The notes under the pieces: generated by a model | Told to the model about the DNA's origin: nothing | What the model saw: the letters and a program-made list of their open reading frames with translations, nothing else | Databases searched by the model: none | Part shown: positions 8,566 to 16,734 of the stretch, piece after piece | How the letters are laid out: each line of letters begins with the position of its first letter | Position numbering within the stretch: the stretch's first letter is position 1 | Position numbers and translations under genes: made by a program | DNA from: Paenibacillus glucanolyticus NBRC 15330 | GTDB lineage: Bacteria; Bacillota; Bacilli; Paenibacillales; Paenibacillaceae | Reading direction: 5' to 3' | Length of the DNA stretch: 64,000 nucleotides | Assembly (NCBI RefSeq): GCF_004000885.1 | Contig: NZ_BIMC01000020.1 | Location: 54,087 to 118,086 of the forward strand

Positions 8566-9702
8566 TTAGCGAGCTCCTTTCACGGCTGCGGCCAGAACCG
8601 CCTGGCGCGGCTTCCGGACTTCATTCTCTTTATGGTCTCTTATCATTTCAAGGAATTGATCGAACAGATAGCTGCTGTCGTGCGGTCCAGGTGCAGCTTC
8701 AGGGTGATACTGTACGGAGAAGGCCGGGAATTTCGAGTGCTTCAAGCCTTCAATCGTTTTATCGTTGTTGTTGATATGCGTGACTTCAAGCTCCGTGCCT
8801 TTAACGGAATCTTCATTTACTGTAAACCCATGATTCTGGGAAGTAATATAGCAGCGTCCGCTGGCAAGCTCTTTAACCGGATGGTTCCCGCCGCGGTGTC
8901 CGAATTTTAGCTTCTCGGTGTCAGCGCCCGCAGCCAGTGCAAACAATTGATGACCCAGGCAGATGCCGAAGATCGGATATTCGCCAAGCAGTTGTTTGAC
9001 CATATCTACAGCGTACGGAACATCTTTCGGGTCCCCAGGGCCGTTGGACAACTGGATTCCATCCGGATGGAGTCTGCGGATTTCGTCCGCAGTGGTGTCA
9101 TGCGGAACCACGATTACATCGCAGCCACGGGAAGTCAGCTCGCGTAAAATCCCGCTTTTTGCACCGAAGTCAACCAGAACGATCCGTTCCTTGGAGCCGG
9201 GGCTCGTAAACATTTGCGGTGTTGAAGTACTTGCCACTTGATTGCGAAGTTCAGCAATCGTTGTGTCGCCGAGCATTTCCTTTAGCTCTTCTACCGGCTT
9301 GTTGGACGTTGTCAGAATCCCCTTCATGGTTCCGTAATGACGGATGATGCGGGTCAACATCCGTGTATCGATTTCGCTGATCCCTGGAATTCCATATTCC
9401 TTCAACAAGCTGTCAACGCTGTATTCTGCACGCCAGTTGCTAGGAACAGGCTCATGACGACGAACAACGAATCCGTGGACGAACGGCCGAATGGATTCAA
9501 AGTCATCCCGCGTGATGCCGTAGTTTCCGATCAAAGGGTACGTCATCGTCACGATCTGTCCGCAGTAGGACGGGTCGCTCAGCACCTCTTGATATCCTGT
9601 AATCCCTGTATTGAAAACAACCTCTCCGGTCATTTCAGCATCCGCGCCGAAGGATTTTCCGCTGAACAGCGTACCGTCCTCCAGTAACAATCTTGCCTGC
9701 AT
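8566..9702 (-). CDS. carA: Carbamoyl-phosphate synthase small subunit (glutaminase)
   Basis: 378 residues from ATG 9702, which has AGGAG at the right distance; an upstream in-frame codon at 9720 would add MTGVIG and lies before the ribosome site. The N-terminal domain starts MQARLLLEDGTLFSG. The C-terminal class I glutamine amidotransferase domain has the nucleophile in FGICLGHQLFA and the His/Glu pair in QYHPEAAPGPHDS. It hydrolyses glutamine and feeds ammonia to CarB. The C-terminal extension after the glutaminase domain is rich in Lys and Arg. It is the fourth gene of the pyr operon, 60 bases after pyrC. Confidence 0.96.
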   Translation of the reverse strand: MQARLLLEDGTLFSGKSFGADAEMTGEVVFNTGITGYQEVLSDPSYCGQIVTMTYPLIGNYGITRDDFESIRPFVHGFVVRRHEPVPSNWRAEYSVDSLLKEYGIPGISEIDTRMLTRIIRHYGTMKGILTTSNKPVEELKEMLGDTTIAELRNQVASTSTPQMFTSPGSKERIVLVDFGAKSGILRELTSRGCDVIVVPHDTTADEIRRLHPDGIQLSNGPGDPKDVPYAVDMVKQLLGEYPIFGICLGHQLFALAAGADTEKLKFGHRGGNHPVKELASGRCYITSQNHGFTVNEDSVKGTELEVTHINNNDKTIEGLKHSKFPAFSVQYHPEAAPGPHDSSYLFDQFLEMIRDHKENEVRKPRQAVLAAAVKGAR

Positions 9703-9762
9703 CCCGATCACTCCTGTCATCTATGTGTAATATATTTTATAAGTCATTGGCCTAAGTGTTAC

Positions 9763-11064
9763 TTAAAATCCATTTTGTTCGGACCATTTCATATCGCCGT
9801 CCACCCAAGTCATCACAGGCCAGCCCTTCAGCTTCCAGCCGGTGAATGGAGTGTTGCGGCCTTTCGTAGCGAACTCTTCCGGGTTCACTTCCTTCTCGGC
9901 TTCCAGGTCAATCATGGTCAGGTCCGCTGCTGCCCCGGCTTCCAGCACACCCGTTGCAAGACCGAATACTCTTGCCGGATCACTTGTCATCCGTTTGACC
10001 AGCAATGCGAGATCCCATTTGCCTGTTGCAACAAACTTGGTATAGAGCAGTGGAAATGCCGTTTCGAATCCAACGATACCGAATGGTGCGAGCTCCATGC
10101 CTTTGGCTTTCTCTTCAGCGCTGTGCGGGGCGTGATCCGTCACGATCATATCAAGCGTTCCGTCCAGCAGACCTTCTATACAAGCCTCTACGTCACGCGG
10201 AGTGCGCAGCGGCGGATTCATCTTCCAGTTTGCATCAAGGCCGGGAATATCTTCGTCCGAGAGTACCAGATGGTGCGGGCATACCTCAGCCGTTACCGAG
10301 ATGCCAATCGCCTTCGCCTGGCGGATCAAACGTACGGACTGCTCTGTGCTCACATGGCATACATGGTAGTGTACCCCGGTGGCTTCCGTCAGCAAAATAT
10401 CCCGTCCGACATGGATCGCTTCCGACTCGTTCGGAATTCCTTTCAGGCCATGCTGCTGGGCGAACTTGCCTTCGGTCACGCAAGCTCCCTTTACCAGCGA
10501 ATCGTCCTCGCAGTGAGCGATAACCGGCATGCCCAGCGCTTTAGCTTTTTTCATGGCATCTTTCATCATCTGTGCGTTCTGTACGCCGACCCCGTCATCC
10601 GTGAATCCAATCGCCCCCGCTGCCTTCAAGGCTTCGAAGTCTGTCAGTTCACGACCCAGCTCATTCCTGGTTATTGCAGCGTAAGGCAGCACCTTCGCAA
10701 GATTCGCCTCACTCGCTTTGTCCAGTATCAGTTTCACCGTTTCAGGCGAGTCGGTAACCGGCCTTGTGTTAGGCATGCAGGCGATGGTCGTAAATCCGCC
10801 CTTCACTGCTGAGCGGCTGCCGCTCTCGATCGTTTCCTTATGCTCATAACCCGGCTCTCTCAAGTGCACATGCATATCGATGAATCCCGGTGTGACCAGT
10901 TTGCCCTCGGCATCGATTATCCGCACGTTCTCGCCCGCTTCCGGCAAGGCTCCAGCCTCACTCACAACCGACTGAATCAATCCGTCTGCAATGACGATAT
11001 GTTTGTCTTCGAGCTGTCCTTGTTCATTGATCACTTTGGCATTCCTTATCACTTGCATTTGCAT
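9763..11064 (-). CDS. pyrC: Dihydroorotase
   Basis: 433 residues from ATG 11064, chosen because GGAGGGG lies 7 bases upstream. It catalyses the reversible cyclisation of carbamoyl aspartate to dihydroorotate. The metal-binding D-x-H-x-H-x-R is at residues 63–69 (DMHVHLR), and DHAPHS with the catalytic Asp is about residue 305. Length and the GFTT-x-x-CMPNT stretch match the class I (PyrC type of Firmicutes) enzymes of the amidohydrolase family, which use two zinc ions. It is the third pyr gene; 111 A/T-rich bases separate it from pyrB. Confidence 0.96.
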   Translation of the reverse strand: MQMQVIRNAKVINEQGQLEDKHIVIADGLIQSVVSEAGALPEAGENVRIIDAEGKLVTPGFIDMHVHLREPGYEHKETIESGSRSAVKGGFTTIACMPNTRPVTDSPETVKLILDKASEANLAKVLPYAAITRNELGRELTDFEALKAAGAIGFTDDGVGVQNAQMMKDAMKKAKALGMPVIAHCEDDSLVKGACVTEGKFAQQHGLKGIPNESEAIHVGRDILLTEATGVHYHVCHVSTEQSVRLIRQAKAIGISVTAEVCPHHLVLSDEDIPGLDANWKMNPPLRTPRDVEACIEGLLDGTLDMIVTDHAPHSAEEKAKGMELAPFGIVGFETAFPLLYTKFVATGKWDLALLVKRMTSDPARVFGLATGVLEAGAAADLTMIDLEAEKEVNPEEFATKGRNTPFTGWKLKGWPVMTWVDGDMKWSEQNGF

Positions 11065-11175
11065 CTTGGTTCCCCTCCGCAGCAGAAGCACCGTTCGCTT
11101 CTTTGTATATTGTATAATAAAAATTCATGTTTGTGTATAATTATTAATATTATTCATCCATATTCGTGCTTCAGG

Positions 11176-12087
11176 TTAACCCTTCATCGCCCGTTCCATG
11201 ACCGCCATGCGAATCGGCACTCCGTTCGCCATCTGATTGAATATCATCGATCTGGGACTTTCCACAACCGTGTCATCAATTTCAACGTTCCGGTTCACGG
11301 GTGCCGGATGCATAATCATCGTGTGCCCTGACAGCCTCGCTGCCCGTTCTTCCGTAAGACCGTACTGCTCCCGGTATTCCGCGCTGGATTTGAATACTCC
11401 TGCGTTATGACGCTCCAGCTGAACCCTCAGCATCATAACCACATCAGCCTTCAGCGCCGTCTCCATCGATACATAAGGTGCATACTGGGCAAGCTCTGGT
11501 GCCTGCATCGTTTCCGGTGCGCAGAACTGCACATGCGCTCCGAATTTCTGCAGCGCCCACAAGTCCGAACGCGCCACCCTGCTGTGTTTGATATCTCCGA
11601 TGATAGACACCGTTAATCCTTTAAGCTCTCCGAAACTTTTCTTCATTGTATATAGGTCAAGCAGTGCCTGCGTTGGATGCTCATTGTTGCCATCTCCTGC
11701 ATTCACCAGTGGAATCGACACCCGTTCTGCCAGTTCTTGAAGCACTCCTGAAGGTTTCAAGCGGATGACACCTGCGTCAATCCCCATCGATTCCAAGGTC
11801 CGCACGGTATCGTAGATCGACTCGCCCTTCTCTACACTTGAGGCTGCCGCTGCAAAGTTCATCACCTCGGCGCCGAGTCTTTTCTCAGCCATTTCAAAAG
11901 AAAATCTCGTTCTGGTGCTGTTCTCGAAGAACATATTAACCGCAAATTTTGATTTGAGTACCGGTACCACTTTGTCGGACTGCGCTTCCCAATATGCCGC
12001 CCGATTCAAGATCGATCCAATCTCGTCTCTGCTAATATCCTTCAATCCTAAGAGGCTGCGTTCTTTCACTGAAATGGCTGTTGTCAT
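11176..12087 (-). CDS. pyrB: Aspartate carbamoyltransferase catalytic subunit
   Basis: 303 residues. It condenses carbamoyl phosphate with aspartate. The carbamoyl-phosphate site STRTR is at residues 57–61 (FFENSTRTRFSFE), the Lys loop is SSVEKGES, and the HPTQALLDLYT and HPAPVNR motifs bind both substrates. No regulatory PyrI subunit is seen, as is usual in Firmicutes where the enzyme is an unregulated trimer. The ATG is 2 bases after the pyrR stop, so the two are cotranscribed and probably coupled. In B. subtilis the uracil permease gene pyrP separates these two; it is missing here. Confidence 0.97.
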   Translation of the reverse strand: MTTAISVKERSLLGLKDISRDEIGSILNRAAYWEAQSDKVVPVLKSKFAVNMFFENSTRTRFSFEMAEKRLGAEVMNFAAAASSVEKGESIYDTVRTLESMGIDAGVIRLKPSGVLQELAERVSIPLVNAGDGNNEHPTQALLDLYTMKKSFGELKGLTVSIIGDIKHSRVARSDLWALQKFGAHVQFCAPETMQAPELAQYAPYVSMETALKADVVMMLRVQLERHNAGVFKSSAEYREQYGLTEERAARLSGHTMIMHPAPVNRNVEIDDTVVESPRSMIFNQMANGVPIRMAVMERAMKG

Positions 12088-12089
12088 GA

Positions 12090-12650
12090 TTATCGTTCCT
12101 CTCTTTGGCTAATGGTCACTTCATCCTTGCCGTCGATTTCGGTTAATGCCACCGTAATTTCCTCTTGTTTAGAGGTAGGAACGTTCTTTCCGATATAATC
12201 CGGCCGGATCGGGAGTTCGCGATGGCCGCGATCTGCGAGAACCGCAAGCTGTATCATTCTTGGCCGCCCGCAATCCATCAGGGCATCCATCGCCGCCCGA
12301 ATGGTTCGTCCGGTGTACAGCACATCATCGAACAAAATCACTTTCTTATCATGGATGTTCAGGTGCTCCAGACTGAGCTTTGCTCCTTCCACCCGCTCTG
12401 CGGTGGCTTCCTTACTATCCCGGTCATCCCGGTAGGAGGTCACATCAATCTCTCCCCAAGGAATCGGCGTACCTTCAATCTCGTTCATTCGCTCGGCGAT
12501 TCTCTGAGCCAGAAACACCCCGCGTGTACGGATGCCGACCAGTACACAATCTTCAATCCCTTTATTCTTTTCCAATATTTCATGGGCAATTCTCGTTAGC
12601 GCGCGGCGGATGGCCGTCTCGTCCATAATCACATGCTGTTCATTGCTCAT
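12090..12650 (-). CDS. pyrR: PyrR, pyr mRNA-binding attenuation regulator / uracil phosphoribosyltransferase
   Basis: 186 residues from ATG 12650, preceded by AAGGAGGA; a GTG at 12671 is upstream of that site and is unlikely. The PRPP-type loop VILFDDVLYTGRTIRAAMDAL marks the phosphoribosyltransferase fold, and basic residues in the N-terminal half (RTRGVFLAQR) fit RNA binding. When UMP is high PyrR binds the nascent leader at an anti-antiterminator hairpin and causes termination. The matching RNA element and terminator lie immediately upstream (12722–12918). It is the first gene of the operon, so it is under its own control. Confidence 0.96.
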   Translation of the reverse strand: MSNEQHVIMDETAIRRALTRIAHEILEKNKGIEDCVLVGIRTRGVFLAQRIAERMNEIEGTPIPWGEIDVTSYRDDRDSKEATAERVEGAKLSLEHLNIHDKKVILFDDVLYTGRTIRAAMDALMDCGRPRMIQLAVLADRGHRELPIRPDYIGKNVPTSKQEEITVALTEIDGKDEVTISQREER

Positions 12651-12721
12651 CCTTAAGTCCTCCTTCAACACGTTTGATTAGCCCTTTCCAGTTCCTGACG
12701 ATCCGTGGGTTTCTTACACAC

Positions 12722-12756
12722 AAAAAAAACTCCTTGCCCGGCTTGGACAAGGAGTT
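12722..12756 (-). terminator. PyrR-controlled attenuator terminator
   Basis: AACTCCTTG (minus 12756–12748) pairs with CAAGGAGTT (12736–12728) and is followed by eight T residues. It sits 72 bases before the pyrR start and after the PyrR-binding loop, the position of the leader terminator in Bacillus pyr operons. Confidence 0.93.
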
Positions 12757-12840
12757 GATCTCATAGAGATAGTGTGGAAAGCGCAGCATCTATCCGCAGA
12801 CAGAGCTATGCCTCCTGTTAATGAACCTCGGTTCACGTTA

Positions 12841-12870
12841 CCTTGCCAGCCTCACGGGACTGATTTAAAG
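12841..12870 (-). promoter_or_regulatory. PyrR-binding loop (anti-antiterminator) in the pyr leader
   Basis: Minus-strand AGTCCCGTGAGGCT (12861–12848) matches the PyrR-binding consensus (AGUCCNGNGAGGCU) exactly as I know it. It lies between the promoter and the attenuator terminator. With UMP-bound PyrR this hairpin is stabilised and the downstream terminator forms. Confidence 0.93.
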
Positions 12871-12889
12871 GTGCTATTCGATTGATCTC

Positions 12890-12918
12890 ATTATGACAGA
12901 CCCCACAGGAGATGTCAA
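12890..12918 (-). promoter_or_regulatory. Sigma-A promoter of the pyr operon
   Basis: TTGACA (minus 12918–12913), a 17-base spacer and CATAAT (12895–12890) form a near-consensus housekeeping promoter about 30 bases before the PyrR-binding loop. No convincing dapL terminator separates it from the gene upstream. Confidence 0.88.
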
Positions 12919-12968
12919 CCTCGATCATGTCGAAAGTTGTCGCGTTCCGAACAGAGTTTATTACGCTA

Positions 12969-14222
12969 TTAAAATTCGAATTCCACATCGCTAAGTCTGC
13001 TGCGAATTTCGGAAATCACCCGTTTCTCTTCTTCCTCACCGTCAGCAATGAAGGTCACGGAGAAGCGAACGAAATGTCCTGCATCATCCCAAGGCACCGT
13101 AGAGATCAGTTTCTCGCGGATCAGATATTGGGAGAAGTCCTCTCCGGACTCAAAGCGGCGGCCGCCTTTAACTCCTTTTGGAGCCTCCACATACAGGAAG
13201 AAGGAGCCTTTCGGTTTCTCGGCTGTAAAGCCAAGTTCATTCAGCACGTCCACCAGCATATTGTGACGACGCGAATACTTCTCTGCAATCTTCTCGGTAA
13301 TTTGCGGATTGTCCAAGCCGTATGCTGCTGCCTTTTGAATGGCTATGAATTGACCGGAGTCGTTGTTGTCCTTCACATCGCCAAAGGCTTTGACCACAAG
13401 CGGATTGCCGGCGATGAAGCCGATGCGCCAACCTGTCATGTTGTAGGATTTGGACAAGGAGTGAAGCTCCACGCCAACATCCTTCGCGCCAGGTACGGAG
13501 AGGAAGCTGAGCGGCTTCAAGCCATCGTAGGTGAGCGCTGCATATGGAGCATCGTGGACGACGACAACTCCGTACTTGCGAGCCCATTCCACAACCTCGG
13601 AGAAAAACTCAACGGTTGCGCTGGCACCCGTCGGGTTGTTCGGATAGTTCAGGTAGAGCAGTTTTGCACGGCGTGCAATGTCTTCAGGAATGGAACTGAG
13701 ATCCGGCAAAAACGCGTTTTCTTTTTTCAATTCCACATTGTATACTTCGCCGCCCAAATACTTGGTGTGCGTGCCAAGCACGGGATATCCCGGAACCGTC
13801 ATAATGGTTACATCCCCCGGGTTAATGAAGCAGGATGGCAGCATAGCCAGTGCAGGTTTGGAACCAATGGAGTGCAGTACTTCTGTAGCCGCATCGATTC
13901 CTTCGACGCCAAACACATTCTTCAAGTAGCGAACAGCCGCTTCCTTAAACTCAGGAATTCCGTTATCCGCATATCCCCGGTTTTCCCGCTTGGAGGCTTC
14001 CTCAGCGAGTTTCGCCACGATGCCTGCGTCCGCCATCTCGTCCGGCTCGCCAACACCCATATCGATAAGCTCCGTGTTCGGATGCTCCTGCTTCGCAGCT
14101 GCCTTCGCTCTCTTGATTTTCTCAAATTTATAAATGGCTGTATCTTTGCCATAGTTGGCACCGCCGATACGGTTAGCAAAGTTTTGCTGAATGTACGTTT
14201 CCTGATATTTGTCAATACTCAT
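12969..14222 (-). CDS. dapL: LL-diaminopimelate aminotransferase
   Basis: 417 residues, a class I/II PLP aminotransferase. The PLP lysine is K258 in SLSKSYNMTGWR; NYPNNPTGA (192–200) and HDAPY (D224) bind the cofactor. The N-terminal QQNFANRIGG and the IDMGVGEPDE stretch match the DapL group rather than AspC. DapL converts tetrahydrodipicolinate and glutamate to LL-diaminopimelate in one step, bypassing the succinyl or acetyl intermediates used in E. coli or B. subtilis. The product feeds cell-wall and lysine synthesis and agrees with the meso-DAP type MurE in this window. The ATG has AGGAGATG upstream. It stands alone between the ABC-F gene and the pyr operon. Another aminotransferase specificity cannot be excluded from sequence alone. 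Confidence 0.87.
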   Translation of the reverse strand: MSIDKYQETYIQQNFANRIGGANYGKDTAIYKFEKIKRAKAAAKQEHPNTELIDMGVGEPDEMADAGIVAKLAEEASKRENRGYADNGIPEFKEAAVRYLKNVFGVEGIDAATEVLHSIGSKPALAMLPSCFINPGDVTIMTVPGYPVLGTHTKYLGGEVYNVELKKENAFLPDLSSIPEDIARRAKLLYLNYPNNPTGASATVEFFSEVVEWARKYGVVVVHDAPYAALTYDGLKPLSFLSVPGAKDVGVELHSLSKSYNMTGWRIGFIAGNPLVVKAFGDVKDNNDSGQFIAIQKAAAYGLDNPQITEKIAEKYSRRHNMLVDVLNELGFTAEKPKGSFFLYVEAPKGVKGGRRFESGEDFSQYLIREKLISTVPWDDAGHFVRFSVTFIADGEEEEKRVISEIRSRLSDVEFEF

Positions 14223-14373
14223 GATTTGTATTCATCTCCTACTCTTGCAATGATATTCATCCATAAATATGCCGTAAAATCTCGGCAGGAGCCATGCATT
14301 ATATATCAAATGATTTGTACTTTTTCAGCTTGATCGTATGTCATAGACTTAAGCCTCATCAGCAAAATCCAGC

Positions 14374-16344
14374 TTAAGACAATTCCAGCCATTCCGCCAG
14401 GAGCTCGTCACGATTCGCAGCCAGCGACTCACGCTCATTCCAGCGCTGTTCCAGAAGCGCTGCATCCGTTCCGTCAACCATCGGACCCTCTGTCTCAAGC
14501 CATCCATCAAGCTGTTGAATGAGTCTCTCCAAACGGTCGATCTCCTCCTCCAGCCAATGGCTCCGTTCGGCAGAAGATGGATTCTCTTTTATTCGGTTTG
14601 AATGTTGCGCAGGTTGAGCGCTGGTCTTCTCCTTCGCTTTCTGCTGCGCTATCTTCGGCAAGGCAATGTCATCTCTTCCGCCTGGAAGCTCTCTTGCAAG
14701 TGACGCTGCAGCCAACTGATCCTTCTTGGCTCGAAAATCATCATAATTTCCCAAGTAAACGATAAGCTTGCCTTGTTCCAAATTCCATACTTTATGAGAC
14801 AGCTGATTGACAAAATACCGGTCATGAGAGATGGCAAGTACGGTCCCCGCATAATCTCGCAATGCATCCTCCAGCGCTTCGCGTGAGGCAATATCCAAAT
14901 GGTTGGTTGGTTCATCCAGAAGAAGCAGATTCGGTTTCTGGTATATAAGCAGCGCTAACCTTAATCGTGTCCATTCACCGCCCGACAGCTGCCCGACCGT
15001 TCTGAAGACAGCCGCTCCATAGAACAGATACCTTGCGAGAATCCCGCGAGCTTCGCCTTCCTCAACCCCGGCCTTCCCACGGAAATATTGAAGCACGGAT
15101 TCCTTCGGATTCTCCGGCTCTTCTTGTTGTGCCAAGTAGCCCACATCCACCCTGGAACCCCATTCCAGCGTTCCGGAATCCGGCATCAGCTCTCCCATCA
15201 GCACCTTGAAGAGCGTTGTTTTACCGCTGCCGTTTGAGCCCATGAGCACAATCTTCTCACCATACTCTAGCAAGCCGGATGCCCCTCTCAGCACCCTCTG
15301 ATCTCCGTAAGCAACCTCAACTTGTTCGAAGTATGCCACACGGCGGCCCGAACGATCCTGCGGATTGAGATCAAAATCAGCTTGCCTCCGTTCCAATACA
15401 GGCCTCTTGACCTGTTCCATCCGTTCCAGCGCCCTGCGCATGGATGCCGCCCGTTTGAAAAATTTCTCATTGCCGCCGATGCGTCCGAATTCCTCCAGCT
15501 GCTTGATCGATTCTTTCATCTTTTTGATCACTTTCTGCTGCTCTTGATACTCCGCAAACTGTTGGAGCAACCGTTCCTCCTTATCTCTCATAAATGCGGT
15601 GTAACCGCCTCTGGCTGTGAAAACTTCCCCATCCTCGATCTCAATCGTTTTGGACACCACCCGATCGAGAAAATATCGGTCATGGGAGATAATGACGCAG
15701 GTTCCCGGATAGTCGCGCAGAAAACCCTCCAGCCATTCGGTACGTGCCAAATCCAGATGATTGGTCGGTTCATCAAGCAGCAGCAATTCCGGCTGTACGA
15801 TCAGCTGTGATGCCAGCATCACCCGAGTTTGTTCTCCGCCAGACAACGAGCCGAAGGTAAGCCCGTACTCACGCTTGGAGATTTGAAGCCCTGAAGCAAT
15901 CCTATCGATGCTGGCCTCCAGTTCATAACCGCCCTCGATCTCAAACCGCTCCTGAAGAGCTGAATAGCGGCGGAGTACACGATCTAATTGCACTGCATCC
16001 GCAGCGATCTCAACATCACTCATTTTCTTCTCAAGCTCTGTCATCTCCGTTCGGTAGTCCGCCAGATGACTCAAACCTTGTGACAGAACATCCATCACCG
16101 TCCAGGCATCCATATTGCTCGGAATTTGCTCCAAATATCCGATTTTCGCATTCTTCTTTATCGCCAATTGTCCTTCGGTTGGCTTGTCATGACCAGCAAG
16201 AAGACGCATCAGCGTTGACTTTCCGCTTCCGTTGCTTCCGATGAGAGCAACCTTCTCGCCTTCTTGTATTTCAAATGATATCTGGTCCAGCACCAGATTG
16301 GCGCCGTGGTATTGAGTAAGTTTTTGTACATTAATCATATTCAT
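14374..16344 (-). CDS. ABC-F-family ATPase, possible ribosome protection protein
   Basis: 656 residues from ATG 16344, preceded by AGGAGG; the upstream codon 16374 lies before that site. Two ABC domains are on one chain with no membrane segments. The first has GSNGSGKST and LSGGEQTRV, then LLLLDEPTNHLD; the second has GSNGSGKTT, LSGGEWTRL and the same Walker B. They are joined by an ~80-residue charged helical linker (EYQEQQKVIKKMKESIKQLEE), and a C-terminal coiled coil follows. ABC-F proteins act on the ribosome, either as translation factors or by displacing bound antibiotics (Vga, Msr, VmlR types). A leader peptide and attenuator just upstream favour the antibiotic-induced type. Which drug, if any, cannot be told. 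Confidence 0.87.
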   Translation of the reverse strand: MNMINVQKLTQYHGANLVLDQISFEIQEGEKVALIGSNGSGKSTLMRLLAGHDKPTEGQLAIKKNAKIGYLEQIPSNMDAWTVMDVLSQGLSHLADYRTEMTELEKKMSDVEIAADAVQLDRVLRRYSALQERFEIEGGYELEASIDRIASGLQISKREYGLTFGSLSGGEQTRVMLASQLIVQPELLLLDEPTNHLDLARTEWLEGFLRDYPGTCVIISHDRYFLDRVVSKTIEIEDGEVFTARGGYTAFMRDKEERLLQQFAEYQEQQKVIKKMKESIKQLEEFGRIGGNEKFFKRAASMRRALERMEQVKRPVLERRQADFDLNPQDRSGRRVAYFEQVEVAYGDQRVLRGASGLLEYGEKIVLMGSNGSGKTTLFKVLMGELMPDSGTLEWGSRVDVGYLAQQEEPENPKESVLQYFRGKAGVEEGEARGILARYLFYGAAVFRTVGQLSGGEWTRLRLALLIYQKPNLLLLDEPTNHLDIASREALEDALRDYAGTVLAISHDRYFVNQLSHKVWNLEQGKLIVYLGNYDDFRAKKDQLAAASLARELPGGRDDIALPKIAQQKAKEKTSAQPAQHSNRIKENPSSAERSHWLEEEIDRLERLIQQLDGWLETEGPMVDGTDAALLEQRWNERESLAANRDELLAEWLELS

Positions 16345-16433
16345 ATTAGGTTTCCTCCTGTATGCTCCGAACAAATTTCATCCGTACTGTTCGAATGCCT
16401 GTTAGCTGGAGAAGAACCAGGCGCTGCAAATGC

Positions 16434-16468
16434 AAAAAGGGCCCACAGAGCAAGCTCCGTGGACCCTT
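16434..16468 (-). terminator. Terminator hairpin in the ABC-F leader, candidate attenuator
   Basis: On the minus strand AAGGGTCCACGGAGC (16468–16454) pairs along its length with GCTCTGTGGGCCCTT (16451–16437), with a few G-U pairs, and runs into TTTTT. It lies 18 bases after a small open reading frame and 90 bases before the ABC-F start, so readthrough would be needed for expression. The upstream piece AAGCC..GGCTT around the small frame's stop codon could take part in an alternative fold. Confidence 0.82.
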
Positions 16469-16486
16469 AAGAATAGTAAGCCTTAA

Positions 16487-16648
16487 TTAGGGCTTAATCC
16501 GTGCAGGCAGGCAGGTGACTTCTCGCGATGGTACAACCATATAATTGAAATTGGACAGACCTCTCCCGCTGTAGAGAAATGCATGAACAATGCCAGCCAT
16601 AGATACAGGCAGCTGGCTAATACGGTTGTTTACCATCTCGATATTCAT
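16487..16648 (-). CDS. Small leader peptide upstream of the ABC-F gene
   Basis: A 53-codon frame starts at ATG 16648 with an almost perfect AAGGAGGTGA ribosome site 5 bases upstream. The product begins MNIEMVNNRISQLP and ends LPARIKP; it is not obviously a membrane protein and matches nothing I recognise. It ends 18 bases before a strong terminator hairpin, which precedes the ABC-F gene. This layout (promoter, short translated frame, terminator, ABC-F gene) is the one used by drug-inducible ABC-F genes, where a ribosome stalled on the short frame prevents termination. A real small protein with its own function is the alternative. Confidence 0.6.
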   Translation of the reverse strand: MNIEMVNNRISQLPVSMAGIVHAFLYSGRGLSNFNYMVVPSREVTCLPARIKP

Positions 16649-16679
16649 CCTGCTCACCTCCTTCATTAAAGTTATCGTC

Positions 16680-16709
16680 ACTATAACATACCCGACAATT
16701 CAAACGCAA
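16680..16709 (-). promoter_or_regulatory. Candidate sigma-A promoter of the ABC-F leader
   Basis: TTGCGT (minus 16709–16704), an 18-base spacer and TATAGT (16685–16680) lie between the rluD-type terminator and the small leader frame. The -10 is good, the -35 only partial. Confidence 0.5.
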
Positions 16710-16710
16710 G

Positions 16711-16734
16711 AAAAAAGGAACCGCTAGCGGCCCC
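16711..16734 (-). terminator. Terminator overlapping the end of the pseudouridine synthase gene
   Basis: GGGGCCGC and GCGGTTCC (minus 16734–16717) form a stem followed by TTTTTT (16716–16711). The stop codon TAG (16726–16724) is inside the hairpin, so the last codons double as terminator stem. Confidence 0.75.

Noticed and set aside
7686..8774. A 362-codon plus-strand frame opposite carB/carA
   Set aside because: Antisense shadow of well-identified genes; no recognisable motif or start signal.
12912..14333. A 473-codon plus-strand frame opposite dapL
   Set aside because: Antisense shadow; dapL is clearly supported by catalytic motifs.
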